DNA of 64,000 nt from Terfezia claveryi (lineage: Eukaryota; Ascomycota; Pezizomycetes; Pezizales; Pezizaceae), in assembly GCA_015179025.1 (NCBI GenBank), contig WHUX01000001.1, positions 1,061,575 to 1,125,574 on the forward strand, written 5' to 3'. Each line of letters opens with the position of its first letter. The stretch's first letter is position 1. A model generated the notes under the pieces. That model was not told where the DNA came from and made no database searches. It worked only from the letters and a program-made list of their open reading frames with translations. The position numbers and the translations under genes were made by a program. Of the stretch, positions 37,640 through 48,017 are shown piece by piece.

Positions 37640-38400
37640 GCTATAACGAACGCAAAAATTCCGACCCATCTCCTTCGTTATAGCCAGGTTCGCATAGCAA
37701 AATGTCATGTGGATAAAGGAGGTATGAAGAAAGTTAGGATGTAGCCATGCGTTTTTTCTCCTCCAGCTCGACAGGTTCAAGGACAGCGGCCTGGAGAGAT
37801 GGCATTGGAGGTATTCTGCAAGCACAATTTTTCATTGTTGGCAAAAGACAGGTACCTATGCTCAGATGGATCGGACACTTGATCAGTTCTTAGCAACTGC
37901 AGCGGATATTGAGCAAGTCTACTAATGCTACCTTCTACAACATGAAGAATTGACAATAAACTCAGTTGAAGCTCATACAATTGACATGTGAGGAACGTTA
38001 TGTATGCCGGACTTACTTCCCAAGCTGGTTTAAATAATGACCTTTAATCTCTATATTACCAGACCACTCACCACCTCCCCCAGTTATATCGGGTACTATT
38101 GCAATCAACTTCCTTGAACAACTCGGGCATTACTTTCAGTCAGTACCAGTCGCTACTTTCCCTCCAGTCCCAGATCAGCTGAAATCAACATCTCTGACCT
38201 TGCAAAATCTCCTGCCTATGGTCAATATGTAGAGGCACAAAATACGCTCGACAATTGGCCCTACCTACCTCTTCACTTCCTTAGTTCTTTACGTTGTAGC
38301 GCGCCATTGGTTTCACTATAGCCAATATATTTTCGCTGATTTAATTTATTAGGTGCGGCATTCTCTTTCGTTATACCAATTAGTTTCATTATAGCCAGGA
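37640..38400. mobile_element. Possible remnant of a pogo/Fot1-like DNA transposon
   Basis: CTATAACGAA at about 37642 and its inverse TTCGTTATAGCC at about 37675 form an inverted pair. Further TTTCACTATAGCC, TTTCGTTATACC and TTTCATTATAGCC copies lie at 38310-38395. Such TATAACGAA-type subterminal repeats are typical of fungal pogo/Fot1 elements. No transposase ORF survives, so this is a relic at most. Confidence 0.4.
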
Positions 38401-38984
38401 TACGTTACCTGCGTGCAGGAGTAATAAGCTGAACTACTCTTAAGATAAGGATTGCTGTTACTATTTTGTCAGCAGATTGCGGAGATAAGAGTCAGCAAGA
38501 ATCGGCGGTGGAGATCATCGCCAAGGAACCCCTTTCAGCAACACTCCTCAGAAGCTGGTGAACAATTGTGTGCAGATTCGACCAATGAGGAGGAATCTCC
38601 GTCAATGTCACTGTACCTTCATTGAGCAACATCACCACCTTTATACAGTCGCCGACTTGTGGTCAAAAACGTCCGAATAAGTGTTCACAGAAATATCCAT
38701 GTTGACGGAAGAGGGCCCCTTTCGTCAAGCCCTTGTAGATGCATACAATACTATTTGAGACCCTTGACCCTGGATTCCTTATAAGGCATCGGTGCCGCTG
38801 AGTGCCGTTACGGAGAAATAACCCCAGTTTTGATTATCTTACCTACATGTCTGTATCAATTTCGGCCATAACCAGGGCCATGATGGCGGCGGTTGCTCCA
38901 ATATCTGATATAACAATGTTTATATTACCTCAAACCGAGGGTCTGATCGAGACTAACACCTATCAGGGTTTCCGAGAAAAATAA

Positions 38985-39068
38985 ACTCGCGGAAGGCCTG
39001 GGCCCCCAGTAGACCAGGCTGGCCCAGGCCCTGCGGGAGAATGCGGAATGGCCGGGCAACCCGCGAGT
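38985..39068. other. Nested GC-rich inverted repeat
   Basis: The outer arms are ACTCGCGG (38985-38992) and CCGCGAGT (39061-39068). The inner arms are GGCCTGGGCC (38995-39004) and GGCCCAGGCC (39021-39030). It is a conspicuous GC island inside A/T-rich DNA and could fold as a two-tier hairpin. Its function is unknown. Confidence 0.6.
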
Positions 39069-39949
39069 ATGAAGAAAATTAGGGTTTAAGGGATCTTGAT
39101 AATTTCAATAAAGTGACTGCCGGAAGAGCCTTTACCCTGAACTAGATACAGTATATTTCCACCAGGAAATTAACTTGGCAATTGGCAAGTGTGACCACCA
39201 CTGGTTAGTCTGGTTGGCACAAGCCTCACATAGAGAGACCACTGGTATGCTTACCACTCAAGGCATGATGATGAGCTTGCCACCTAAGGCGTGCTTCCAC
39301 CACGCAGTATAGTTGTCAGTTTGCGTTCTAAGGTTTGCACCCACTCCACTTGCTGATTATCTCATATTTAATACCATTCATGTATGCAGATTCCCGAGCA
39401 GGCCAATATTTCTGTGTAGGTCAGCCCCTCAATAAATTATATGGCTTCCCGGGCAGGCTGGCCGGTCCTTCTACATATCCATAAATAAATGCGCTGAGCC
39501 TGAAACTACAGGTCAATGTAAAAGCAACTGTCACTGTTATGTACCGTCATATCTCATTCCAGTCGATCCTCTTCCTCTTCCTCTAAGAAAGAAACAATTC
39601 ATTTCACTGGCTCTTCTGTTCAATATTCATTCTACTTTACTTGCACTTTGTTGCACTTTGTTGTACTTTACATGCAACTTGTATTGCACTTCATACTTTA
39701 CTTCAACTTTGTATTTACATATATGTATATCAAGATTTTTACTTAGTTATGTAGGCAATTATGTTCTCCCGCGGGGCCCGGGCTCATTTTTTATATTCTT
39801 TACTCATATTCGGTCCCAGAAGGGGGACCATGATGAGCCACTCGAAACCCAGGTGGATTCAGAGCCCTCGGCCCATTTGGACTAGTCTCAGTATGAACTT
39901 CACTGACTAAGCACGGGGAAACCTCCTTTGTTAGGAAATCTTTGAGGAA

Positions 39950-40040
39950 GGTAGGATTCGAACCTACGAATGACCAAAATGGTTCCTCTATACCGTATGT
40001 GTGGCTGCATATCATATGCACCACGGCCTGCTCTAATATA
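39950..40040 (-). ncRNA. tRNA-like pol III fragment (tRNA pseudogene or SINE head)
   Basis: On the minus strand GTAGGTTCGAATCCTAC is a perfect T-arm with an exact B-box (GGTTCGAATCC), followed by CTTCCTC as a possible 3' acceptor strand. Upstream lies GCCGTGGTGCATATG, a poor A-box/D-arm. I cannot fold a normal anticodon arm or find a matching 5' acceptor, so it is not called as a functional tRNA. Confidence 0.3.
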
Positions 40041-42649
40041 CTACTATCTATAAAGAATGCAGATACCTAAATGACATCATACATATATGTGGCTATTTTC
40101 CAGGAATGGCATTCTGGATATCAAATAGTTATAAACCATATATTCAACATCCTAGATCACCCACGTGGATGCAGGTTCAATTATCTTGGCGGCTCTCGGC
40201 TAATTCAGTACTGCATTTAGACTTTAAAAGGTACTACCTATGTGTACAAGCCCATGAGGTCAAAGTAGGTACCTCTGGCCATAGCTGGTACTCTTGCCAT
40301 TAGGACGATCGTTACCTTGCTCGTATGTGAGGCAAAAATAGTCTGGTTGGCAAAAAAATGGGGAAAAAATCCCTTGGGGACATGGGACTTGGGGAATTGG
40401 GACGTGGGGAATGGTTGAGGTCGCAATGTCTGGGCATGTCCACCCCCGGCAAATATATACACCGCAAACAAGACCCCAGACTCTTCATACGGAGTATAAT
40501 GGTCGTTGCAGACAGGGTCTTGTCCCACTTTTTGCGGTAATCGTGTCTGCTGATCATGATCGGAAAAGAAGATTGCCATGTTTGGAAAATAACTAGAATA
40601 CTGCTTCCTTTTTTTTTTTTTTTTTACTTTTTGGTCCGTTGAGAGTTCGAGATTGGATCGACGGTATCACCACATCGTGATAGTCTGGTTCACAACCCTA
40701 ATTTCAACGGCCCGACCCAAGTTATCTCGGTAGAGTTGGTAGATTGTCGTTATCACCTGATGTAGTATGTGGAGTTCAGGGTAACGAACCTTCAGCTCTG
40801 CAGCACATTACAACACTCAGACAACAATATAAATCAGTCTCGTTCTGACGCCACATACTTCTTACAAAGTCGGCCATTGAGCTACAAACTGCTATATGAT
40901 TTACCGATGATAAATATATCTTGTAACTTAACAGAAGCTCATTTTGCAACTTCCTACGGCGTAAGATCTATTCCCAGTCTGGTCATGAGTGGCTAGGGCA
41001 ATACGAAGGTGATAATTAGTACATAAAGATAAGGCTTGGTGATGAGTTGAGATTAACTACTGGTTCTCCGGGATTACTAGGTGATATACATAATCTGGTG
41101 CGAAAGTCGGGCTCATAGCCCGTTAGACAGGCATACCGACTCGCAAACCGACTCGCAATGAAGTCTGGGCGCGCGATTACTTAGGATATCAACATCCCCC
41201 ATATATAACATGCCCCCCCTCCTTCTTCCTTGGAGAGAAATTGAAGGCTTCTTTGGCCATTCTCGTGAATCCTTCTCATCCATGCAACCATGGGATGGTA
41301 GTGGTGTGTGTCAAATATCGAATGAATTGTCGTTAGTTTTGCATTGCAAGTACCCACAAACGAAACGTGTGAGGCAAAGAGATAGCCAGGTCCTCGAAAA
41401 AGCTGGCGCTGTTTGTGTGGATGAAATACTCGTGTAGGCACTGCAGTTTGGGATGGTCACATTGTAAACGGTGTTCGGGTTGTGTTTTGACAGCCCAAAG
41501 AGTTGATTGATGGTTATATTTCTGTTACTAATAACTAAAAAGGAAGTATCCCGAGGCTGAATTGGATCTTCATAAGTGGCCGTTGTGATTATTCTGGATT
41601 GACATGCTGTTAACTTGCTCTGCTTGCACTCTGCTTCCAATGCTGTTGTGCTCTAGGCTGGTGGTTAAGGTAAGAATGGAACAAGCTTCCCTGCCCGTCT
41701 CCCAAAACCTGACCCGATTTGAAATTGATTATTGTTGCATAACTGGCACGGCACAGCACACTAATGGGAAGTATAACTTCCCCCTCCATGCACTCATATA
41801 TATGGCGTTTATAATCAAATTCAATGGCAATTGTGATGGCTGGGGGGGATTTGTACTTATTTATACCTATGAGCCTTTACCCGTGCCAGTCTCTCAAGCT
41901 TTTCGAACAAATTCTTAATGCCAGCCTTTTTATTCATTTTTTCTTTATACCTTTTACAGTTCTACACCATCCGAATTTCTCCTTCATTTGGAGTGCCTCC
42001 ATCCCCCTCATTCATTGCTATTTCCATATCTTTTATCTCCATATGTATGTATTGCTTGTAGTCAGTCTCCAAGCCCTTTATCCTATTACTCTGCTCCCTT
42101 TCTCCCTCACCAAACTTCACCTCTCCCAATGACTGCCCTACTTGGTATCTAAATGTATATCTTGTCTATCCTGCGTCCCGTACACATTCATTACCGTATC
42201 TTCTCACTCAGCTAAAACTAACTCAATAATTGACATTTAAATACTCAAATAACACTCCTTCGTACTTGGAGTGAACTGCAGCTTGGTAGAGGCTGTAGAA
42301 TCATGGATATGTTCCAGAGTAGGTGAGTTTGACGTGGTAAGCCAAGCTCTTACCAAACGGACTTATTTCCCCCAAAAGTCTATGCTACAACCAGACCAAG
42401 GGTATCCTGTCCTGAAAGGCGAACCATTGATCGATGTATGACCAGTTCTCCTTCAATGAATGGAGGCATCGGATGAGTCTGAGTTGGAGGGTCCAGGTGC
42501 GTTGCGTTGGAGGGTTCGATGAGCTCCATTGGGGTGTTTATCGGAACAACTGCATTTGGGCGCATGAAGTCAATTAATACATCCGTTAATCTCTCTCATC
42601 TTCTCTTTACTCCCAGTACGTACCTTATATTTGATTCGAAACGCGCAAG

Positions 42650-42656
42650 TCACGTG
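42650..42656. promoter_or_regulatory. CACGTG box upstream of RNASEH2C
   Basis: TCACGTG lies about 172 bp upstream of the start at 42828. Similar boxes precede DBP10 and the monooxygenase. Confidence 0.45.
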
Positions 42657-42827
42657 CCTTTGTATTTACCTTTGCGCGTCGCATAAATCCTAAAGAGTCA
42701 CGTCTCCCCACAACACAACACAACAAAAAGATCCCCTCCACCCACATTCACCCACTCACCACCACCACCACCCCCACCAAAACCGCAAATTTCCCACAAC
42801 CCACAACCCACAACCCCCAATCCCAAT

Positions 42828-43438
42828 ATGCTCTCCACACACCTCCCCATCACTCCATCCCCCGGGCACATCCCCCTTTCACTCGCAACCCTGCACCTCC
42901 TCCCCACAAAACTCCAAACCGCATCGCCAGCCAACGCAGATCGATACTGGCATCCCACAGCAATGAAGGCAGTTTCCGTGGTTCCAGTTCCTCCTTCCCA
43001 GGATACCGATGGCGAGGAGCAAGAGAAAGCGGAGGAGCAGCAGCAGCGGGAGAAGGAGGAAGAAGAAGAATTAACGCAAGAATGCACCTTCCGTGGACGG
43101 CGACTCCTTGGGAAAAGCCTGCGCGTGCCAGAGGGGTTTACTGGGTTCGTATTAGCGACTACACCGAACCCAAACCAAAACCAAAATTTAAACTTGGACC
43201 TCAATGGCGACGACGATGAAGAAAAAGTAGAAGAAGATCAAGAAGATGTAGCTCCAAAGAATGTCTTCACCCCGCTGGCACGCTTCCACGAGATGGTGGC
43301 ATGGGGCCATGATGAGGTTCCTACGATTGCGGGGGGCGCGGGAGGAGGAGGAGGAGCGGGGGGCGGGGGGGGGATGTGGTTATTAGGGGTGTGCAGGAGT
43401 GGTTGGGGTGGGCGGGAATGGTGAGTTTAATTTTTTGA
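42828..43438 (+). CDS. Ribonuclease H2 subunit C (Rnh203 type); apparent frameshift in a G9 run
   Basis: This is the non-catalytic subunit of RNase H2, which removes RNA-DNA hybrids and single ribonucleotides from DNA. Family marks are HLLPTKL near residue 25, DRYWHP, the core FRGRRLLGKSLRVPEGFTGFVL, and the C-terminal motif VVIRGVQEWLGWAGMV. The last motif lies in a different frame from the rest; one extra G in the run at 43365-43373 joins them. As deposited, the frame instead ends MWLLGVCRSGWGGREW at 43424. A splice donor (GGTGAGT) overlaps the last codons at about 43420, so the true 3' end could also involve a further exon. Low-complexity Glu, Asn/Gln and Gly inserts interrupt the family core. 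It converges on the monooxygenase. The assignment is by motif only. Confidence 0.75.
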
Positions 43439-43843
43439 ACGTTTTTTCTATTTTGTGAGGGGAAGTTGGGGGGGCTAATAGTTTGCGTGTGGCGGGGAGG
43501 ATAGATACATGGGATTGAGGATGATGATGATGATGATGATGATGATAATGATGATATTATGAGGGTGATGATGAGGGTGATTGGGGTGTGAGGTTAAAAC
43601 GACAAGGGAGGTAGAGATGGGGCGGGGAGGGTTTTTTATTTTTATTTTTGTTGGTATCGTTTTTGGTCTCGTGTATACCCCCCATAATAGAATTCAAAGG
43701 ACGATTTCTAACGATCGTCTGGACATATCCCTGTCCTTTCCCCAGGCCCTCTAATGTACCCAAAGCGAAAGTCCCCCCTTTCCGCAAGTTCAAATGAACC
43801 CCCCCAAATGAGACCCCCCCCAAACGAGGTACCGCCTTCTCAC
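43439..43843. other. Convergent interval with GAT microsatellite
   Basis: No gene is present. It lies between two convergent genes and holds a (GAT)n tract. Confidence 0.4.
43519..43554. repeat. GAT trinucleotide microsatellite
   Basis: About eleven GAT units with one AAT interruption follow directly on the RNASEH2C gene. Confidence 0.85.
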
Positions 43844-45848
43844 TCAAATCACCGCCCTATCCCCCTTCACCTCCACCTCCGCCTCCTCCCCATCCCCGCC
43901 GCCACTCTTACTTTCCCTCATCACTTCCTCCCGCCCAAACCCAATCTCCTCCAACTCCCTTACCGTCCTCCCCACCGCAACAGCCTTAATATACCTCTCG
44001 ATCACCTCCCCCAGCCTCATCCTCACCCTCCTCAAATACACACTCCAATCATCATAATCGCCGACCCACCTCCTATCCTCTGCACCACCCCTACCCTCAT
44101 CCATCCCATCCGCAAGCTTAGACAGCCTAGCTAATCTCTCCAAATACAAAAAATCCCTCGGCGGCGTCAACAAATGCGTCCAAGCGCCTCTCTCCCTCCC
44201 AGGACCTTCCACTTCCCTCCCCCACTCACGTCCCTCCCAAGCCACATCAACCTCCACCTCCCTCTCCATCTCCTGATCCACGGCCTCAATCTCCTCCAGT
44301 GCGAGATTCCCGCTCCACAGCCGCCCCAGAACCCCCGCCTGCCCCGCTGCAACCGGCCACGGCGAAACCCGGTACGGCAGCCCCAACCACGCGAGAGTCG
44401 GGTCTGCGGAGCTAAGGCACTGGAGCTGCAAGTGCGGGATATGCGTGCCCCGGGGGCTGGGCGCGGAGTAGTGCGTAGCGGAGAGGAAGGGCGCCGTGAG
44501 GAGATACCCTGTGCAAAAGAGGATGAGGTCGATGGAGGATAGAGTTGTGATGGCGGTGCTGGCGGGGGCGGAGGCGGGGGGGTAGGTCTCGCCGGTGAGG
44601 GGGTCAATGGTGCAGTACCCGGTGGAGGTGGCAGCGTGTAGGTGGATGTCCCCCGTGATGGGGTCGAGGTGGGAGATGGTAGGGACGGGGAGGATGGAGC
44701 TGGATTTGGGGAGAGTGGGGAAGCGCATCGATTGATAGATGGGAAGGGAAGGTGTCAGTGGGAGGAGGAGCCTGAGAATGTCATTGGCGGAAGTGGAGGA
44801 GCCGACGAGTAATATTCTCTATATGTGTGCGTGGAGAGGGTTAGTATCCGTAGAATATAAATATCCCCAGCACTTTCATTTGTCAGGTGGGAGTGGGCGG
44901 TAATAGACAAACCTTCCCTTTATATTTCTCCTCCACCTCCCTAAACTCCCTCGAATGCTCCACGCTCCTCTTCCCCTTGCCTGCAAGAACCCAGTCCTTG
45001 AGACCAGGCAGATCAGGGATATACGGGACTGAGTATCGGCCAGAGGCGATCACAATCGCGTCGTAGTATCTCTCCTCCCCTTTCCCCTTATCACCGTCAT
45101 CACCACCCACATTGCCCACCACAACCCTCCACTCTCCCCTTCTCTACCCTCCACAGGTACCTTTTCCACCTCTCTTACCACCTTTCCAAACCACGCTGTC
45201 ACCCCGTCATGCTTGTGTTCCTCCGCCACTCTCTCCTCCCTCCTATCCCCCGTACCATCATCACCACCACCATCGTCACCATCTCTATAAACAGGCCCTC
45301 CCCCCTGCCCCCCGCCTAACCTCCCTCACCCCCAACCTCCGAAAATACCTCTTCACATACTGCAGTATTTCCCTATGGCCCGGAAACATATCCACCTCCC
45401 TTCCAAACGGCAAATCGGCCCACTCCATCAACATCTTTGGGAGATTGGCCGTCAAGCTCGGGTAAATCGGGCTTGGAAACACCCACTCCTCCTTCTCCCT
45501 CTGCGACATCTCCTTCTCTCCATGCCTTCCCTGCCCTCTTACCAGAACCGGGATATCCCCCTCTCTGGCTAACCTTCCCCGCGAGTCATCAAGCGGGAGG
45601 AGTAACCTTGGCTCAGAATCCTCACGGTACTGCACGAGAGGTGAGGTTTCCTCGGTATAGTTCCATATACCGCCTACATCGCTCCGCTGCTCGAAGAGGT
45701 CGATGGTGGGGAAGTGGGTAGGGCGGAATTTGAGGAGGCGGGCGAGGGCGGCAATGCCGGAAGGGCCACCCCCGAGGATGGCGATGCGGGTGATTTTGGG
45801 GATGCTACGGTGGGGGAAGGTGGTGGTTGGTGGTTGGGCGGTGGGCAT
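43844..45848 (-). CDS. Flavin-containing monooxygenase (FMO family); frame disrupted in the middle
   Basis: FMOs are FAD/NADPH enzymes that oxygenate soft nucleophiles (S or N). In order: the FAD dinucleotide motif ILGGGPSGIAALARLL; WNYTEE; the LPKMLMEWADLPF segment; MFPGHREILQYV, resembling the FMO FxGxxxHxxxY fingerprint; ASGRYSVPYIPDLPGL; and the NADPH motif ILLVGSSTSANDILRLL. A 94-nt intron (44912-44819) joins KYKGK to RILLVGSS. The frame breaks twice between about 45315 and 45130. The stop after RACL is bypassed if bases are added in the two C6 runs at 45300-45313, and a second shift is corrected by one base in the C4 run at 45136-45139. All fixes are insertions in G/C runs, as in neighbouring genes, so I favour sequence errors; a decaying gene is the alternative. 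The substrate is unknown. TCACGTG lies about 70 bp upstream. Confidence 0.8.
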
Positions 45849-47347
45849 TATTTGCTTATCTAGAGCTGGGTAGGAATCTCCGGGGGGGGGGGGCCGCTGT
45901 TAAGGGGTTTTGGTCACGTGGGATGGTGGGGTTATGGGGAGGTTACCCTGAATAAGCCTCGGAATAAGTCATGAAAGCTGGAGAGTTCGGATCTATTATA
46001 TCTCACCACAGGTGGCGTCATGCGATGTTAACAGGATCAACCAGGCAAGCATGCAAGTCAAACCTCTTGTATTGAATTCCCTTTTACTGCATATCATCAC
46101 TCATTGGATAACCTCCAGTACTGTAAGGAGTAGGGTGGAAGGGAAGAATAATACATTTGTACAATCAAACATCTCATAGTAGCTACGACCGTGGTCAGTA
46201 ATGTTTACATAATGAGGGGGAGAGGGGAGGAAAGGCATCAACCTTTGTGAGCTTCTAAGCCGAGGTTCAGGGTAAAAAAAAAAAAAGGTGGCTGGGAACC
46301 AGTATTCAGCCACTATTCAATTCGTAACAGTAGTCTTGTATACGAGGGCTATTTAGCTTACGGGTACCTCTCTCTTCCATATCTCTTCATAATGCCCCCA
46401 CCTTCCCTCAACAGTATCATAAGGCAAAAGCGGAGATTTCCTCTTGATGATCTTCGCAACAAAAGTTGAGGAAGTTATTTACTTGCCGGGGCTCGAGTCC
46501 CCCGCAAGTTTTGGTTGAGGTCCTCGACGTGATAGCTTGGCAGGGGAGGAAATTAATCCTGCTAAAGAGCTGCAGGCCGAACTCTTTTATCGTTTGACAC
46601 CAATTTTTCCTTTTTTATTTATTTATTTTTTTTTTTTTGCCCCCTGGGGGAATGTAGGGCAGTTTATATATACATATAGGACTGGGCACTTTAGATTGTA
46701 TTTCATTGGTCTGTAAAGCATCTTCGGTGGACGTCTCGCACCCGTTTTTTTTTTTTTTTTTTTTTGGCTCTCCCAGCGTGAATGTGTACAAGGCATCAGG
46801 TTGCATAAATCCTCCCCTCCAAGATGAAGTTTCTGAACTACGAGGGAGGGCCGTATTTTAGTAAGGTACTATACAGAGGTATATAAACACTCTTTGTTAC
46901 ATATTTTGAGCCATGGGCATGCATATCTACCTAATGGATGTCTGGGAGATGCGCAGATACTTTTCGCCGGCGCGCTGAATATACACATGTAGGGGATGTT
47001 CTAAGATTACAGCCAACGCCACCGAATATATTTAGATAGTAGATCTGAAGGAGACTGTGTTCGGTGCCGAAGGACAACGGTAAAACTATATTAGGCAAAC
47101 CCCCTACAGCGGTCTAAGCGAAGATTCAGTCTAATCTCAGAGCAGAGGTATATCAGAATCAAATTTCTAAGAAACACCAAAATGAGAATTCCATCGAGTA
47201 GCGATGTAACACCCCTATACTCACCGTAATCTGATGTTATGGGTATGAGAGTCAACCCTTCCCCTCCTTCTCTCCCTCCCAACCTCCCTTTCGTTTACCC
47301 ACGCCAACCTATCCAGTATATATCCAAGTATAACCCTCTCTTCTGAT
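45849..47347. other. Intergenic interval
   Basis: No gene is supported. The FMO promoter has a TCACGTG box at 45914-45920 and a G-run near 45880. A perfect-looking hairpin CTTGC...GCAAG with a GGGGCTCGAGTCCCC core lies at 46482-46508. Long T-tracts lie near 46616-46638 and at 46745-46765. Confidence 0.4.
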
Positions 47348-48017
47348 TCAAGATACGAGGTTTATCAATCTCTTCTTGTTTCTCTCCCAAGCCTCCTTCA
47401 TCTCCCTGGTCTCTGCCATCTCCCTATATCTCTCTGCCCTCTCTCTAGATCTCTCTGCTTTCTCGTTCTCGACTTTCTTCCTCTCCTCCTCGACTTTCTT
47501 CCTCAACTCCTCGACTTTATTCTTCTCCCCCCCAAGCGACTTCGTCAACAATTCTACTTCATCCTTTGCGGAAATCCCATCAAGAAAATATTTCCACAAA
47601 TAGAGAACCCCTGAAATAGTCGTTATAACGGTAGCTAGGGTGAGGATATTACTTGCAATACCAGCTTTGCCGTCGATGTCTTTGAGGGTAGCCTGGTTGG
47701 CTTCGAGGGTAGCGGTGGATTTTCTGGATTGAGTGCGGAGTTCATGTAGAAGGGATATGATTTCGGAGGCCTCCTGGTTGGGGGATTAGATTGGGGTGTT
47801 TAGATAGTTTGCTCTTGGGGCAGAAAGCAGGAACATGGGAACTTACTAGGTCGGCTTCTGGACGGGAGGAGATGTTCCTCTTGGAGGATAGATGGAAAGC
47901 AACGTTATGAACGGGAGTGACCATGAGCGTGCGGTGGGTGGGAGTAAATGTGATGCTGATGATACGGCGGGAGAGGAGACCTCTGGCTGAGAAAGTTAAC
48001 GCTGGGGTGCAGAACAT
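47348..48017 (-). CDS. Small putative mitochondrial membrane protein with coiled-coil tail
   Basis: I do not recognise this family. Two exons are inferred: 48017-47847 and 47773-47348, with a 73-nt intron (GTAAGT...CCAG). The frames close exactly, giving 198 residues. The N-terminus from the ATG at 48017 (MFCTPALTFSARGLLSRRIISITFTPTHRT) is Arg/Ser/Thr-rich with no acidic residue for about 50 positions, like a mitochondrial targeting peptide. A single hydrophobic segment (IASNILTLATVITTISGVLYLW) follows at about 98-119. The rest is a charged coiled coil (EELRKKVEEERKKVENEKAERSRERAERYREM). Splicing that links presequence, membrane segment and coiled coil supports a real gene. This layout recalls inner-membrane coiled-coil proteins, but that is only an inference. 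Confidence 0.6.

Larger units (their letters stand above)
36374..42827. other. 6.4-kb gene desert with repeat-like remnants
   Basis: I support no protein gene here; short ORFs have no motif and no neighbouring exons. It holds several copies of the TAGTCTGGTT motif (near 36799, 37094, 37626, 39206, 40338 and 40679). It also holds TATAACGAA/TTCGTTATAGCC motifs at 37640-38400 resembling pogo/Fot1 element ends, a nested GC-rich hairpin at 38985-39068, and a pol III B-box on the minus strand near 39960. Further repeats are a 17-nt T-tract at about 40609-40625 and a doubled ACCGACTCGCAA at about 41129. Base composition differs visibly from the flanking genes. The last 200 bp before 42828 are A/C-rich and contain TCACGTG. 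Confidence 0.5.

Noticed and set aside
26551..43438. A biosynthetic or defence gene cluster
   Set aside because: Neighbouring genes are unrelated house-keeping functions on both strands; the lone monooxygenase and methyltransferase are 13 kb apart with no core synthase.
46430..46520. Functional tRNA gene around the 46482 hairpin
   Set aside because: No D-arm, anticodon arm or acceptor stem can be fitted around the T-arm-like hairpin.
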